The notes under the pieces: generated by a model
What the model was told of the DNA's origin: nothing
The model's database searches: none
Seen by the model: the letters and a program-made list of their open reading frames with translations, nothing else
Part shown: piece after piece, positions 12,009 to 24,200 of the stretch
How the letters are laid out: every line of letters begins with the position of its first letter
Position numbering within the stretch: the first letter of the stretch is position 1
Assembly (NCBI RefSeq): GCF_910592395.1
Contig: NC_088313.1
Span: 8,496,501-8,560,500 of the forward strand
Source of the DNA: Lineus longissimus
Taxonomy: Eukaryota; Nemertea; Pilidiophora; Heteronemertea; Lineidae
DNA length: 64,000 nucleotides
Direction of reading: 5' to 3'
Translations under genes and position numbers: made by a program

Positions 12009-12197
12009 TGTTGCGTGATGCTATTATACAGTTATCAATATTTGTTTCTGTATTCGGTTGAAGTGTGAGACACCCGGTCGTTCTGGAATTAGTGTTGTTG
12101 TCGTTGTAAAAGCATGGTTGCTCAGCGAGAATAAATTAGTAGTCTTCCTCCGATATAAGTCTCCGTTCTATTGCTACTGGCCCTGCCCAACGAAACC
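12009..12197 (+). repeat. 5' LTR of the Gypsy element inserted in BEL/Pao
   Basis: This 189-bp sequence starts TGTTGCGTGATGC and contains AATAAA. It matches the reverse complement of 37007-37198 at about 97% apart from one 3-bp indel. The preceding five bases ATGGG equal the five bases beyond the other LTR (CCCAT at 37002-37006 on the plus strand). It is followed by TGGTGGCATGCGG, in the position of a primer binding site, and a leader of about 210 bases up to the gag ATG at 12409. Confidence 0.85.
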
Positions 12198-12408
12198 TGG
12201 TGGCATGCGGTGGAAGCTCACGTACTTTTCTACCGTCTAAGTTAACTCTAAACGAACAGAACTCTACAGACTTTGAGTAATCTCTGCCGAATCTGCAGTC
12301 TGGGAAAACCCGCTGTGGCTGATTCATTACTTTACTGTGGACTGAAGTGTATACTGCTGTACATTGTACATTTCCCTGTGTTGGTGCCTACCAACTATAC
12401 TTTTCGTC

Positions 12409-14448
12409 ATGGCTGACCCTGTTCCTGCTGCGGCGGCCGTAGGGGGCATGGCGATTTAGCGGATTCTGCGGAACCTGCGGAATCAGCATAAAAACAGCTC
12501 GAGAATATCGATATTATGATAAATTATCCTTATAATAAATATTTGTAATATTCCATAACTGTTAAATTGTCTAAACCGCTAAGATTATCAAGCATTTCGG
12601 AAAAACCCCAACATGCATGAAAAAAATGTCTACATTCTATTATCGGACGATTTCCACATTGGTCTCATCAGGGAGTTTTTCCCAAATGTACGCGATGATG
12701 ACGTGCCCCATTAACAGGACCTAACATCTATTTTAAAATGCGTTTCCAAAGTGAATGCATGAGGACAACCCATTTGTGTCGTATATCACTGGAAACGCCC
12801 GATTCCCCTGATTATGCAGGATGTTAAATCGGGCATTTTATTTCTTTAAATAAATCATAAGCGTCACATTTGCTCCTAGCTCTGTTCACCATCCCAAATG
12901 GCAATATTGCCAATTGGGCCGGACAATCACGAAAAACCCCAAATATTATACATTTCTTCCTGAATAATTCTTACAGTGACCATTCTCCCATGAAAGACAG
13001 TTGCTTACGCTATACAAAAATCAAAAAAAATCGAGGGTCAACCATTGAACTTTTGAGATATGTTGAATTTTGCACAAATCAGCGAAAAACGCACCAACTA
13101 GCACTGGGCGGCATTTCAACACGGTGCCGACGCACATCCCAAGTTCAGTGTACACATACGTCGGCAACAACAGTATAAATGCGTAGTTTCTTGTTAGCCG
13201 CCTATTGAGTAGCGCTCTAGTTTCAGAAACTCCAAAAAACATGTCTTTGCCAAAACAACTGCTGAATCAACACTGACACTGACATACTGTAAGGACCGAG
13301 AAATCAATGATTTTAGGAACTAGGGTGAGGGGGGGGGAGCGCATGAATAAAAAAAACCCTCCCTAATGAGACCATTGACCGTGATCTATAACCCAGGCCG
13401 AGTTGGTAATAGGCCGAGTTGGCCCGTAATCGTGTAAGTCGTTACGCACCCGAAAACACACGTCATTTTTCGCTCATTCGTTAATTTGTTAATATCGTGC
13501 AGAATACAATAGGGACGGACACTTTTTCCAGGGGACATTTTAAACTTCTACACTGGCCCGGTTGACACGTCTCTCTTTATTTTACAACATCGCAAAATTG
13601 TGCACGAGCAACATACGATTGCCTTGATGATCCATCATTAAGATATTCAAGTCACATGATGACTGATGATGTCCAGGACTCCCAGGTGACAAATCAGTTT
13701 AAACAGAGAATTTCCCACTCTCATGATAATAAATAAAAGATTTTTCTAAAACCTCCACCCGAGTCAATCATCCCACTCTTGATGACCAAACAGCCAGCAA
13801 GATCATGCGATGACAGGTGACAAGCCCGAGATCCTGGCAACGATCCTTAAACCACCCAAAGTCCCAGGAGGCGAAACGACTAATTTTTGGGTAGAGTGAC
13901 TCTCAGACACTCTCTTGATTTAGCTTGATTACATTACATCACGGCAGCGGCCACCTTCAGTGCCACCACGTGTGGTCTAATGGTATTAGGCTAAGTTTGG
14001 GGGCGAAAATGCTGGGGGCGAAAACGTCAGGGAGCGAAACGACCGGATACCAATCCGCTGCAGACCAGATTCCGCAGAATCCGCAGAATCCGCAGGATCC
14101 GCTAAATCGCCATGCCCGGCCGTAGGGCCCGTTCAACGAGCCATCCCTGGGGTAAAACCTCCACAAGCCCCTGACCAAGGTGCAACGGGAATGCCATGCA
14201 TGGCAGAGAATTGGAAGCTGTTCAAACAGAAATGGACTAACTATGTAATACTGTCAAAACTTGCGGAACAGGACAGGGCCTACCAAGTTGCTATACTCCT
14301 TAACACTTTAGGAGATGAAGGCCTGAAAATCTATAACGGTTTTCAGTTTGCAACGCCTGGGGAAGAGAGGACGAATGGGGAAATCTTGGAGAAGTTCGAC
14401 ACTTACGCGATAGGCGAAGTAAATGAGACCTATGAACGGTTTATCTTT
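12409..14448 (+). pseudogene. Ty3/Gypsy gag, N-terminal part, split by a DNA element
   Basis: The gag starts at the ATG at 12409 with an Ala-rich stretch. It is interrupted after about 12 codons by the element at 12444-14117 and resumes in frame at 14127. The resumed part has the capsid-like W-K-x-F-K-Q-K-W motif, a LAEQDRAYQ-x-A stretch and an E-K-F-x-x-Y stretch. Homology stops at 14448, in the middle of the gag domain. The continuation of the same domain begins on the minus strand at 40263. The small ORF running on past 14448 is unrelated sequence. This element's 5' LTR lies immediately upstream. Confidence 0.85.
12444..14117. mobile_element. 1.67-kb non-autonomous TIR element with 9-bp target duplication
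   Basis: The termini are inverted: GGGCATGGCGATTTAGCGG at the left and its complement at 14099-14117. TGCGGA-rich subterminal repeats follow on both sides. The flanks carry a perfect 9-bp duplication GGCCGTAGG (12435-12443 and 14118-14126). Removing the element with one copy of the duplication leaves the gag frame open. I see no transposase in the interior. A 9-bp duplication suggests a Mutator-like element, but the terminal sequence alone does not prove the superfamily. Confidence 0.85.
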
Positions 14449-15509
14449 AAAATAAAATACTGGTTTAGTGTATGCTCTTCTCGAAAGATCGAAAAGCACG
14501 CAAAAGTGAAATTATTCTATGCCAATCATGGCAATTTTTTTCATAATCATGGAGGGACGAGATTTTATAATTTCAGTTGAGCTCTTATACCGTTGCAAAT
14601 AGCGATCATGAAATTAGGGCTTTAAGAGCGAAATTCACTATTTCTTTTTGGTTCACGATCTTAAGTTATTAATTAACGGCCCCAAAACTTATGAGAATCA
14701 ATTATTAGAGTCCCAGGGTAACTTACATAGGTCGCTATTAGCCTATTAGCAGCAGTGTATTACATGTATTCCGTGCTAAAGTCGCTTGACAAGTCTTATG
14801 TAACCTGGTACAATCACATGCACATCAACATCAACATTTCCACTCAACTGACAATATACTGCTCATCGTGATTATGTTGAATAGCGGGGGGGGGGGGGGG
14901 TTATAATTAGTTATAATCGGTCAATTGTGACAATTACCCCCATAAACGATGTCTTCAGGCAGGATCAGTATCATGAGTTCAGAAGGAGCAAAGTGGTTCA
15001 TAGGAAATCCATTATGAAATCTCTCATTCAGGACAAAAAAGACAGGGGGTTGATGTATTGCAAGAAATGATCATGAATTAGGTCTGTTATTGTTAAGCTG
15101 CTCAAACACATTATAATGGCCATCATAATAGCTAGTCTTGGCTGACTGAATACAGGCCTTGATTTTGGGCAGAATTGTCAGATTTTGAAATTTACTAACC
15201 ACCAATTTCGGCACTTTTCCTGAATGAAATGTGTAATTATTTTTGGACCATTTTTTAGAAAGATGTCGCAGCAATTTTAATGTGTAGTTTGACCGCAAAA
15301 TTCCAATTATTTCTCCTACTTTGGGGGTTTGAAGCGATACAAAAGAAAATAGTTTGGTCAAGGTCAATCCATTGTTTTACCGTAATTAATGACTTGGGCC
15401 ATGGTGCCATCCACGCAAGTTTCAAGAAATTTGCCCTGTTAGTTTTTCATACAATCACAATCCCAGGGATGGATCCTTAAGCACTCCAGCACTCAGCCGT
15501 TTTGCCGTT
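14449..15509. other. Non-coding stretch right of the left inversion breakpoint
   Basis: No gene is visible. It contains an 18-base G run at about 14885-14902 and AT-rich sequence. The small ORFs have no family features. By the inversion model, 14449 was originally joined to 40264. Confidence 0.5.
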
Positions 15510-15513
15510 TTAA

Positions 15514-17064
15514 GGCCTATCGAAAGTGCTCAACTACAAGTTGCATTGAAATGGGATGATAAGTTCAATAATGATATAGAAAATAAATTGAATAAAAAGC
15601 AGCATAGCATCAGTATCCGAGATGTGGACTGATAATACTTCCACTTTGAAAAATTAGAAAAATGTAAGCAATGTGGAGTTTGATTCATTTTTTGGGTGAA
15701 AAATGCCACATTTGTTGGAAGAAACCAACAGGCACGAGCACACATGGTACATAGGAATGAATTTGACATTCATAAAATTTCAATATCAGCGCACCTGATG
15801 CTATGAATTTAACGTGAAAAGAAAGAGTGAAACACAACATGTTCAGATTGGGAACATTTTCCATTGAAGCCAAAGTGGTCGCCATCTTTGGTTGTTGTCA
15901 CTCATGGCCAGAAAACGGTAGGTATATTTGGGTCGAAAAAACAATATTGATCACTTTCGATTACCTGCATTTCATGACGTCCTAAATGATTAGCTGATGC
16001 AATTGAACGTATTCGACTTTCAAAGAAATCGGACTGGTGTAAAAACCATAAAAGCGTGATTTGTTATGATACGATTTCATGGAACATGTCAACACAGAAA
16101 ATCATGGCGTAGTAATACAAAGTTTCACAAAAAGTTTATTTCGTTAAATTCACGGGAATTCGAAGTGTAAAAATGCACCAGGCGTGTAGATATCAGTATT
16201 TATAATTTTTTAAGTACATTGTATCATGTTTTATAGCTAATTAGCTGCTTCTGATGCACTATCTGAAACTACTTTTGCTCCGCGGAATTGTACTTCCGTT
16301 TCCGACGAAGGTGCTGTGCGGCTCCATATATTACAGTGAAAAGTTTAAATGTGTAATTTGTATCATTTTTCATGAATGAAAACCACATCAAGGATGGCAA
16401 GGTGATGCAGAAGAACGAAAAGTACATGTAGACAGTGTGGATCAGTAATCGCGTAAGTTTCATGCATTGTAGGTGCCATAATAGTCGTCCATCTTCCATG
16501 AAATCGTATCATAGCAAATCACTCTTTTATGGTTTTTATACCAGTCCGATTTCTTTGAAAGTCGAATACGTTCAATTGCATCAGCTAATCATTTAGGACG
16601 TCATGAAATGCAGGTAATCGAAAGTGATCAATATTGTTTTTTCGACCCAAATATACCTACCGTTTTCTGGCCATGAGTGACAACAACCAAAGATGGCGAC
16701 CACTTTGGCTTCAATGGAAAATGTTCCCAATCTGAACATGTTGTGTTTCACTCTTTCTTTTCACGTTAAATTCATAGCATCAGGTGCGCTGATATTGAAA
16801 TTTTATGAATGTCAAATTCATTCCTATGTACCATGTGTGCTCGTGCCTGTTGGTTTCTTCCAACAAATGTGGCATTTTTCACCCAAAAAATGAATCAAAC
16901 TCCACATTGCTTACATTTTTCTAATTTTTCAAAGTGGAAGTATTATCAGTCCACATCTCGGATACTGATGCTATGCTGCTTTTTATTCAATTTATTTTCT
17001 ATATCATTATTGAACTTATCATCCCATTTCAATGCCACTTGTAGTTGAGCCCTTTCGATAGGCC
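15514..17064. mobile_element. 1.55-kb foldback element with TTAA target duplication
   Basis: Two arms of about 571 bp (15514-16084 and 16494-17064) are near-perfect inverted copies around a loop of about 409 bp. Each end reads GGCCTATCGAAAG inward from a TTAA (15510-15513 and 17065-17068). TTAA duplications are characteristic of piggyBac and Kolobok elements. No transposase is present. Identical 66-codon ORFs in the two arms only reflect the symmetry. Confidence 0.85.
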
Positions 17065-17239
17065 TTAAGTAGCATGCGCCTTTAACTTGATGTTGATGAT
17101 TGAGTGGTTTACAACATGAACGATCGGTTCGTATGGGTTGCTGATAGGCACATGCACAGGTTAATGTGCTTGTGGCTGCGATCAGATCACCATTTGATAT
17201 TCATCATCAGGACAATGGGCTTTAGCCACAGATGCTTTT

Positions 17240-18567
17240 TGGCTCACCGTTAGGAGAGTCTATACGATAGCCCTGTGTCCGCCGTCGTCCGTCATCCGTA
17301 TCCTGTGTTGCACGTTTCTTAACCGCTTGTGCTGTGAACTTGAAACTTTGTACACATTATGACCTAGGTCACATGACCTCTGGCAGCGAATTTCGGTCCG
17401 ATCTGATTCTTCACCTTGCCACCAGGGGGATAAAACCAAAAACTTAAAAAGTGCGATAAATCGTTTATTACTGATTTCATTTTGCTAAAATTTTTATGGT
17501 GGGTACCCCTAGCAAGGATACATCACATGTCGTATGGGTTTTTGATTTGACCTACTTGTCAAGGTCACAGAGGTCAAACTCTAAAATTTCACCGATAGTG
17601 GCACGTTTTGTCTTTATTCATCCTATAGTCTTTAAATTTAGTATGTAGACACCTCTTACGTAGCTCTACATGTTGACAAAAAATCAGGTCGATGTGGCGT
17701 ACTTTTCAAGGTCACAGAGGTCAAATGGTGTGAATTGGCCATTTGTGTGTAAATATGGCACGTTTCTTAACCACTAAAGCTATGAACTTTAAACTTGGTA
17801 CACATGACCCCCCAGGTCAGATGACCTGTGACACTGATTTTCGGTCCGGTCTGATTCTTAACTTGGCCACCAGGGGGCCAAAACCAAAAAATTTGAATAG
17901 TGCCATATCTCACTTATTCCTGATTAGTTTTTGTTCAACATTTTATGGTAGATACTCTTAGCAAGGATACATCACATATGATACGGGTTTTTGATTTGAC
18001 GTACTTGTCAAGGTCACAGAGTTCAAATTGCGTAAATTAGCCATTTGAGCGTAACTGTGGAACGTTTGTTTACCCCTAAGGCTATGACCTTGAGACTTTG
18101 TACAAAGGACACCCTAGGTCAGCTGACCTCTGACCCTGAATTTCAGTCCGGTCTGAAAGTGAAAACCTAGAAAGTTAGATATCTCGCTTATTAGTGATTC
18201 GTTTTCATCAACATTTTTATGGTAGGTTCTCCTAGCAAGGATACATCACATATCATAGGAGTTTTTGATCTGACCTGCTTTTCAAGGTAACAGAGGTCAA
18301 ATGGCGTAAATTGGTCGTTTGATTGTAACTATGGCACGTTTCTTAACCACTAAAGCTATGAACTTGAAATTTGGTGCACATGACTCCCTACGTCATGTAA
18401 CCTCGGACACCGAATTGCGATCTGATCTGGTACTCAACTTGGCCACCAGGAGGCCGAAACTAAAATAGGTAAAAAGTGCAATATCTCGTTTATTAGTGAC
18501 TTGTTTTTGATGATATTCTTACGGTACTTACTCCAAGCAACGATACATCACATGTCATACCGACTTT
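17240..18567. repeat. Tandem repeat, unit about 280-300 bp
   Basis: Four imperfect units share the sequence CTTAACCACTAAAGCTATGA, a GGCCACCAGGGGGCCAAAACC stretch (or variants) and AGCAAGGATACATCACAT. The last motif recurs near 17511, 17957, 18236 and 18537. An extra partial unit sits at about 17590-17740. The last unit is split by the foldback at 18577-19389 and continues for a short distance after it. No coding potential. Confidence 0.75.
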
Positions 18568-18576
18568 GGTTTGACC

Positions 18577-19389
18577 ATAGGCCCCTGAATGCTAATTAGC
18601 GGGATTATCGGGCTTAACAATGGGATTAGCTAGGAAATAATATATAGGGAGTTAAAAAACTAAAGGTAGGCAAGCGAGGACCAGATTTGAAGCGAGAGAC
18701 ACCTCCACTTCGGAACTCTCGTACAACCAGAAAACGCCGAGAAACGGAATATTTTTTGCTCACCACGCCATCTATAACACTCCAATGTTTAATCCCATGC
18801 CTTCTGTCAGCCATCAATTGCATATTAACAACATTGTCGGCATCGTTTGATGGTGGTGAAAGCGAATAAATTTAGAAAACTCTCCGCCGACCATCCCCAT
18901 CCTTGGTAACCTGAATTCGCAGTAAATGGAATCTCGTGCGCTGATTGGCTAGAAATAAACACATAATTCTGCCAGGTTGCTGTTTACAAGCGAAAAGCCA
19001 ATCAGCGCGCGGAATTCCCTTCACTGCGGCGTGATGCTGGCGTCATTTTGATTAGGTTATCAAGGAGGGGGATGGTCGGCGGAGAGTTTTCTGAATTTAT
19101 TCGCTTTCACCACCATCAAACGATGCCGACAATGTTGTTAATATGCGATTGATGGCTGACAGAAGGCATGGGATCAAACATTGGAGTGTTATAGATGGCG
19201 TGGTGAGCAAAACATATTCCGTTTCTCGGCGTTTTCTGGTCGTACGAGAGGTCCGAAGTGGAGGTGTCTCTCGCTTCAAATCTGGTCTTTGCTTGCCTAC
19301 CTTTAGTTTTTTAACTCCCTATATATTATTTCCTAGCTCATCCCATTGTTTAGCCCGATAATTCCGCTAATTAGCATTCAGGGGCCTAT
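18577..19389. mobile_element. 813-bp foldback element with 9-bp target duplication
   Basis: Arms of 336 bp (18577-18912 and 19054-19389) are inverted copies beginning ATAGGCCCCTGAATGC. The loop of about 140 bp contains a second, smaller inverted repeat. The flanks are a perfect 9-bp duplication GGTTTGACC (18568-18576 and 19390-19398). It inserted into the last unit of the tandem repeat. The size and duplication length suggest a Mutator-like non-autonomous element. No transposase. Confidence 0.85.
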
Positions 19390-20149
19390 GGTTTGACCTA
19401 TATACTATACATGTTCAATGTTTCTTAACCTGGATGAATTCCAAAGCACCAAATATCTATACGGTGAGCACAATGGCCCCTGGCCGTTTCATTAAGATAA
19501 GGGATGGGGTATCGACTAGCTCTCTAGGATTTTACTAATTCTGGCGATTCATAAAATGATTTGGCAGCGCCTGTGGTCGACCATGACGTATTAGTGATGT
19601 AAGGTACCACTGGGCATGCGCAGCGGTTGTATACTTAAGGGTATACACACTAGTTTAAAAATGCTAATGCCCTAACCAGTTGATATGGCGAAAACCAGTT
19701 GCTTATAACATTTTAACGCTGATAAAAGTTATTCGATCTGAAGTTCTTTAAATCATAACATTTTTGTTGTTTGTTGACCGTGATAATTTCAGCTTTTGGA
19801 GGTCATTTTGGACTATTTTTAACCCGTGAATCGACTTTTTGGCCTTGAAGGGTTACTAGTATTCTTCTTTGTTTAACGTCGACGTTTTCGAAGATGTATT
19901 GGGTCTTTTATTGTCATCATGACCGTGATCTTGATGTTGTTTGTTCCTACACAACGACTCTACCTGCTTTACGCTAGTCTACGCATTCATATTGTGAATA
20001 TGACAATATAATTAAGCACACTCATGTATGGCCTTTGTGACATATTTACCAGTATTGCCAGACTACGGTGATATATATAGGCCTAATTTTGTGGCACGCC
20101 ATACAGGGTTTGATATGTGGTTTATGTGTGTCCATTTAGACCTCTATCA

Positions 20150-20440
20150 CTACCGTCATTGCCTTATCATTTGCTGTATTATATTGGTTTGGTGTTTTTC
20201 GTTGTTTTAGCCTACATGTACGTGAAACGAACGACTTGTTAAGGATTCACCCAATAGCAAGGTAAGGGCCAAGAAGTATGACTTCGCCCCACGTACCGTC
20301 ATTGCCTCATCATTTGCTGTATTTTATTAGTTGTTGTTTTTTTTCGGTTTTGGGCCTAAATGTACATGTACGTGAAACGAACGACTTGTTAAGGATTCGC
20401 CCAATAGCAAGGTAAGTGCTAAAAAGTAAGATTTCGCCCA
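20150..20440. repeat. Tandem duplication of about 145 bp
   Basis: Two direct copies share CCGTCATTGCC, GTACGTGAAACGAACGACTT and CCAATAGCAAGGTAAG. The interval between 19450 and 20150 shows no gene. Confidence 0.65.
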
Positions 20441-20849
20441 ATGAAACAAGCATAGGGCCTACACATCTGTACACTAAGCCGAGTGCAAATGCATTGGAGT
20501 GTACAAGCATAACGCATTGCACAACGTTTTCAAACTGGTGTGAACAAGGCTTTTGAACCGAAGATAACTCTCGATATTACTCATATATTCCCCTCCCCCC
20601 CCCCCCTCCTTCAAAACACGAGGGGTTATTTTTGTTTAAGAATATCAAGTAAAAATCACCCCTTTCCCAGACCCTTCAAATCGTCAAAGGGCGCTAGACT
20701 GAATTTCAATTTTAATCCCGACTGGACAATATGTGCCCCCGTGCGCGGTCCATCATCTTGACAGGTCGATACATTGGCCAGAGGCTGCAAGGATGCTAGA
20801 TTTTGCAACGTGACATCAGCGTATAAACCCCGCTTTAAAATTCATTTAA

Positions 20850-20924
20850 AATTCCAAAATGACACTATTTGAAATCTTTCGCCGAAAGATTGCGAAAGAT
20901 TTAAAATAGTGTCATTTTGGAATT
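20850..20924. repeat. Hairpin with 32-bp arms
   Basis: The arms at 20850-20881 and 20893-20924 are inverted copies with one mismatch and an 11-base loop. It lies 300 bases upstream of the P450 start codon. No function can be assigned. Confidence 0.7.
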
Positions 20925-21224
20925 TTTTGGAAAATTTTGCTGTCTGTTGTTTTGTCTATCGGATCAGTGAGGGCACTTAGAGTATGATAAATGTGTTTTA
21001 AGAAACCAATATCACAGGGGGGGGGGGGGGGTTCAAGAATTCAAATAATTGGTCTTACCGACAAGATCCTCAGACAGTTTGATACGTTGGAGAGTTAATA
21101 TCACGCATTGTTCAAGTGTTGGGAACACTCCAATAATGCTGTATCAAAAACTCTACTTTTTCCATGGTTGTAACAACAATCTCTCTCATTTCTGTCACGC
21201 AGATAAAAAGCAACTTCCATCAAG

Positions 21225-24200
21225 ATGAGGAGGATACTTTCGCACCACAGACGACTTCATCCGGTCAGTGCTCAATTCGTACGATCCGTGCAGGCCCAAG
21301 CAGATCCAACACTTCAGCCCCCGGACCATGACAAAAACTTTAAATCATGGCGAGAGCTACCCGGGCCACCAAAAGGGTTCATCTCCACCCTCATAGGTTA
21401 CTTCACCGCTATGAAGGAAGTCAATTCTGGGCAGATGCATGTGTTTTATGTAAGTGTAAACCTCTTGGTAAGAATGGGGGTTAGATTCGAGGATTACAGT
21501 TAGGCTACAAATTCCAGTGAAAACCAAAGACTTTGGGCAGTTGTCTGATAAGAATACAGCAAGAAAATTCTGAGGTTTATCTGAATTTTTGAAATTCCGA
21601 AATATTTCCAGCCCTTTCAACAAAAATAAAAGTTACAACATCTGTGAAGTAGGTGTAGACTATAAAAGCGTACGATTTTTACGTACATGTTTTGTATCGA
21701 AAAAGCTGTTTTGAGTTTTAAAATTCACCGAAACATAAAGATTTGAGGCTTGAGGGCAATTTTGTAGCACCTGGTTCTTTTTGTCGGATATCCGTGACCC
21801 TTGATGATTAAATCATGAAGGGGCAGACAAAGATAATGACGCATTACAGCTTCAAAGTCATCGTCCGGCAGAGGCCTTTGTCCAGCAGGTTAGGCATATT
21901 CATCAATGTCAAACATGCGAGGAACTAGGTTGTATTATCATTATGAATGTAAGGGGGCGAAAAACGTGATGCGCGTTAAGCTACCACTACTTGATTCCTT
22001 CAAGCAGTCTAAACTAAAGTGTTGCTTCACATGTATCTAACTCGGGCATATTGTTTCGTATCCAGTCCTTGGAATATACAGGGGACCACTCATTTGCAAA
22101 TGGTTCAATGATCTCCATTATGAAAACGATTTTTTCATTGCACGATGGATTCACTAATACGGCAAATCAAACAGCCATAGCGGACTGGCAACATGCTTAC
22201 TGGCAATGCTGATCTATCTGGCTCTTCCGCATTATGGCTCTCCGGTTCTCATCGTCGTAGGCACCATTCTGAATATGTTGACCATATCAGTTTTCATAAA
22301 ACGAAAGTTTGGAAAGGCTTCAACAAGGATACTGAAGATTTCTTTAGCAATGGTAGACACTCTCTGTCGATGGATCAGATTAATGCAATTATGTTTGTTG
22401 CATATGTTTGGTCTGGACATCCGACCCCTTACTGAATTTTCATGCCCCTCCACATATTCTGCACATATTATTTTATCCAATGTGCCACAGCAGGAACGTC
22501 ATGCTGTTAACAGTCGAACGATGGATCTCTGTTTCTTCTCCTCTGAAAGCCAGCGCCATTTGCAGGAATAAAGCACATTATACATGGCTTCATGTGGTCA
22601 TGTATTTCTAGTAGCAATATTCCTTCTGGCTCTAAATTCACATATGCTTTACAACCTTGAAATGTTTCAAGACCCGGCTGCAAAAAAGGCAATAATGTTC
22701 TCAGTTAAATGTTTGCATGTACATTTCTGGTGTGATGCGTGGAACCCCCTTGATTTGATATTTCGCACTTTGATTCCGTTTACTCTTATCGGATTTTGCA
22801 ACAATGCCATATTGTACACGGTCATTCAAGGATATATATTCCAAGCGTAAAAAACTCCAGTCTTCAAGCGGATGGTCTGATGACCCGCAATCGACGCAAC
22901 CTACAAGTATGACTTGCATGCTGACTTCAATCAGCAGTGTGTTTCTCCTGCTTCTATTACCATCAGGCATATTCTTTATAACGTTGGTTGCGAAAAGGCA
23001 AGTTTACACTCGTAGTGATTCTATGAATGTCGAATTGGTGTGTACTTCAACAATTTTGACAGTGTACATCAATAATACAATTAACTTTATATTGTACTGC
23101 ACCAGCGGAAGTCAATTTCGGTGTGAGGTTTACATGATGTTTAAAGGATTCGCGGGTAAGCGTGTCAGCGAGAAGAAGATAGGAACAAAACGACGTTTTT
23201 AAACGTGGACCCGCGTGTGCGCCAAGCCCCATTGTCCAGTAAAGCAGCAAATTAACTCAATGGATTAGGTATATCATCATGATCAACATTCAGGTTTTGA
23301 GACCTTTTCCGGTCTTTTAACACTCAATTCGAATAATAACAATCACTTGTCATAATCTTTCCAGAAAAACTTGAGCGACACATATGGGAAGATGTTTAAA
23401 GCAGAATGGCCCAACATGCCCCCTATGGTCATTATGACTGATCCTACCATGGTGGCAGAGCTGATGCGTCAAGAGGAGAAGTTTCCCCGCCGTACTTACA
23501 ACGGTGCTTGGGGGGAATATCGGGATCGGAATGGTCTGAGTCGCGGTTTGCTCACAAGGTTAGGCCGCCAGATTTTGTCTGTTAGACTAAGTTCGTCATT
23601 GCTAGTCAAACATACGAGTAAGGTTGAAAAATATGTGAAACTGCGAATATCAGAAACCACAGCACCAAAGCTGAAAAGCCACTCTTCAACTTGTTACTAG
23701 CGGCTAGGTGTTCTGGGGCGCAACAAATACAGACAGTCCAATGAGTCGACGTTTTATACGGGTACATAGTTTCCTTTGTAGATTTTTTTGCATTCAAAAA
23801 GACCGTTTTTGTCAAGATCGTTTGGAATCTCTTGGTCAGCGATCGAATCCAGTGTTAAGAAGGAAATATACTAGAAATACGTGGTTTGTTGTGCATTTCT
23901 TAAAGTCCACCACCGAATATAGGGGAAATCAATAACTAAATTGGCTCCTTGAGTTTTCGAAGTTTACGTTAAAGTTCGGCATTTCTATTACACTTTTTCA
24001 AGTAAACTCTGCCCAAAACGTTTCCGATATCCCGGAATGAGTGCAGCGGGGGATGTGAGGCTGCGTATCTATAGCCCCCCCCCCACCGTTTTTATTTTTT
24101 GACTGGTGGACTGGTGGCGTCGTTACCTTGCGGCCTGGCTGACAGTACGACAAAGAGAGAACTGCACATTCGGGCAGTCTGTGGATCAGCAGGTTTTTAG

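Noticed and set aside
12870-13178. 102-codon ORF inside the 12.4-14.1 kb element
   Set aside because: No domain features and biased composition. The element appears non-autonomous.
14885-14902. Poly-G tract (and the similar G or C tracts at about 21018 and 53784) as functional sites
   Set aside because: Simple homopolymer runs without context; lengths may be sequencing-dependent.
15685-16893. Paired 66- and 79-codon ORFs
   Set aside because: They are identical only because the foldback arms are inverted copies. No family features.
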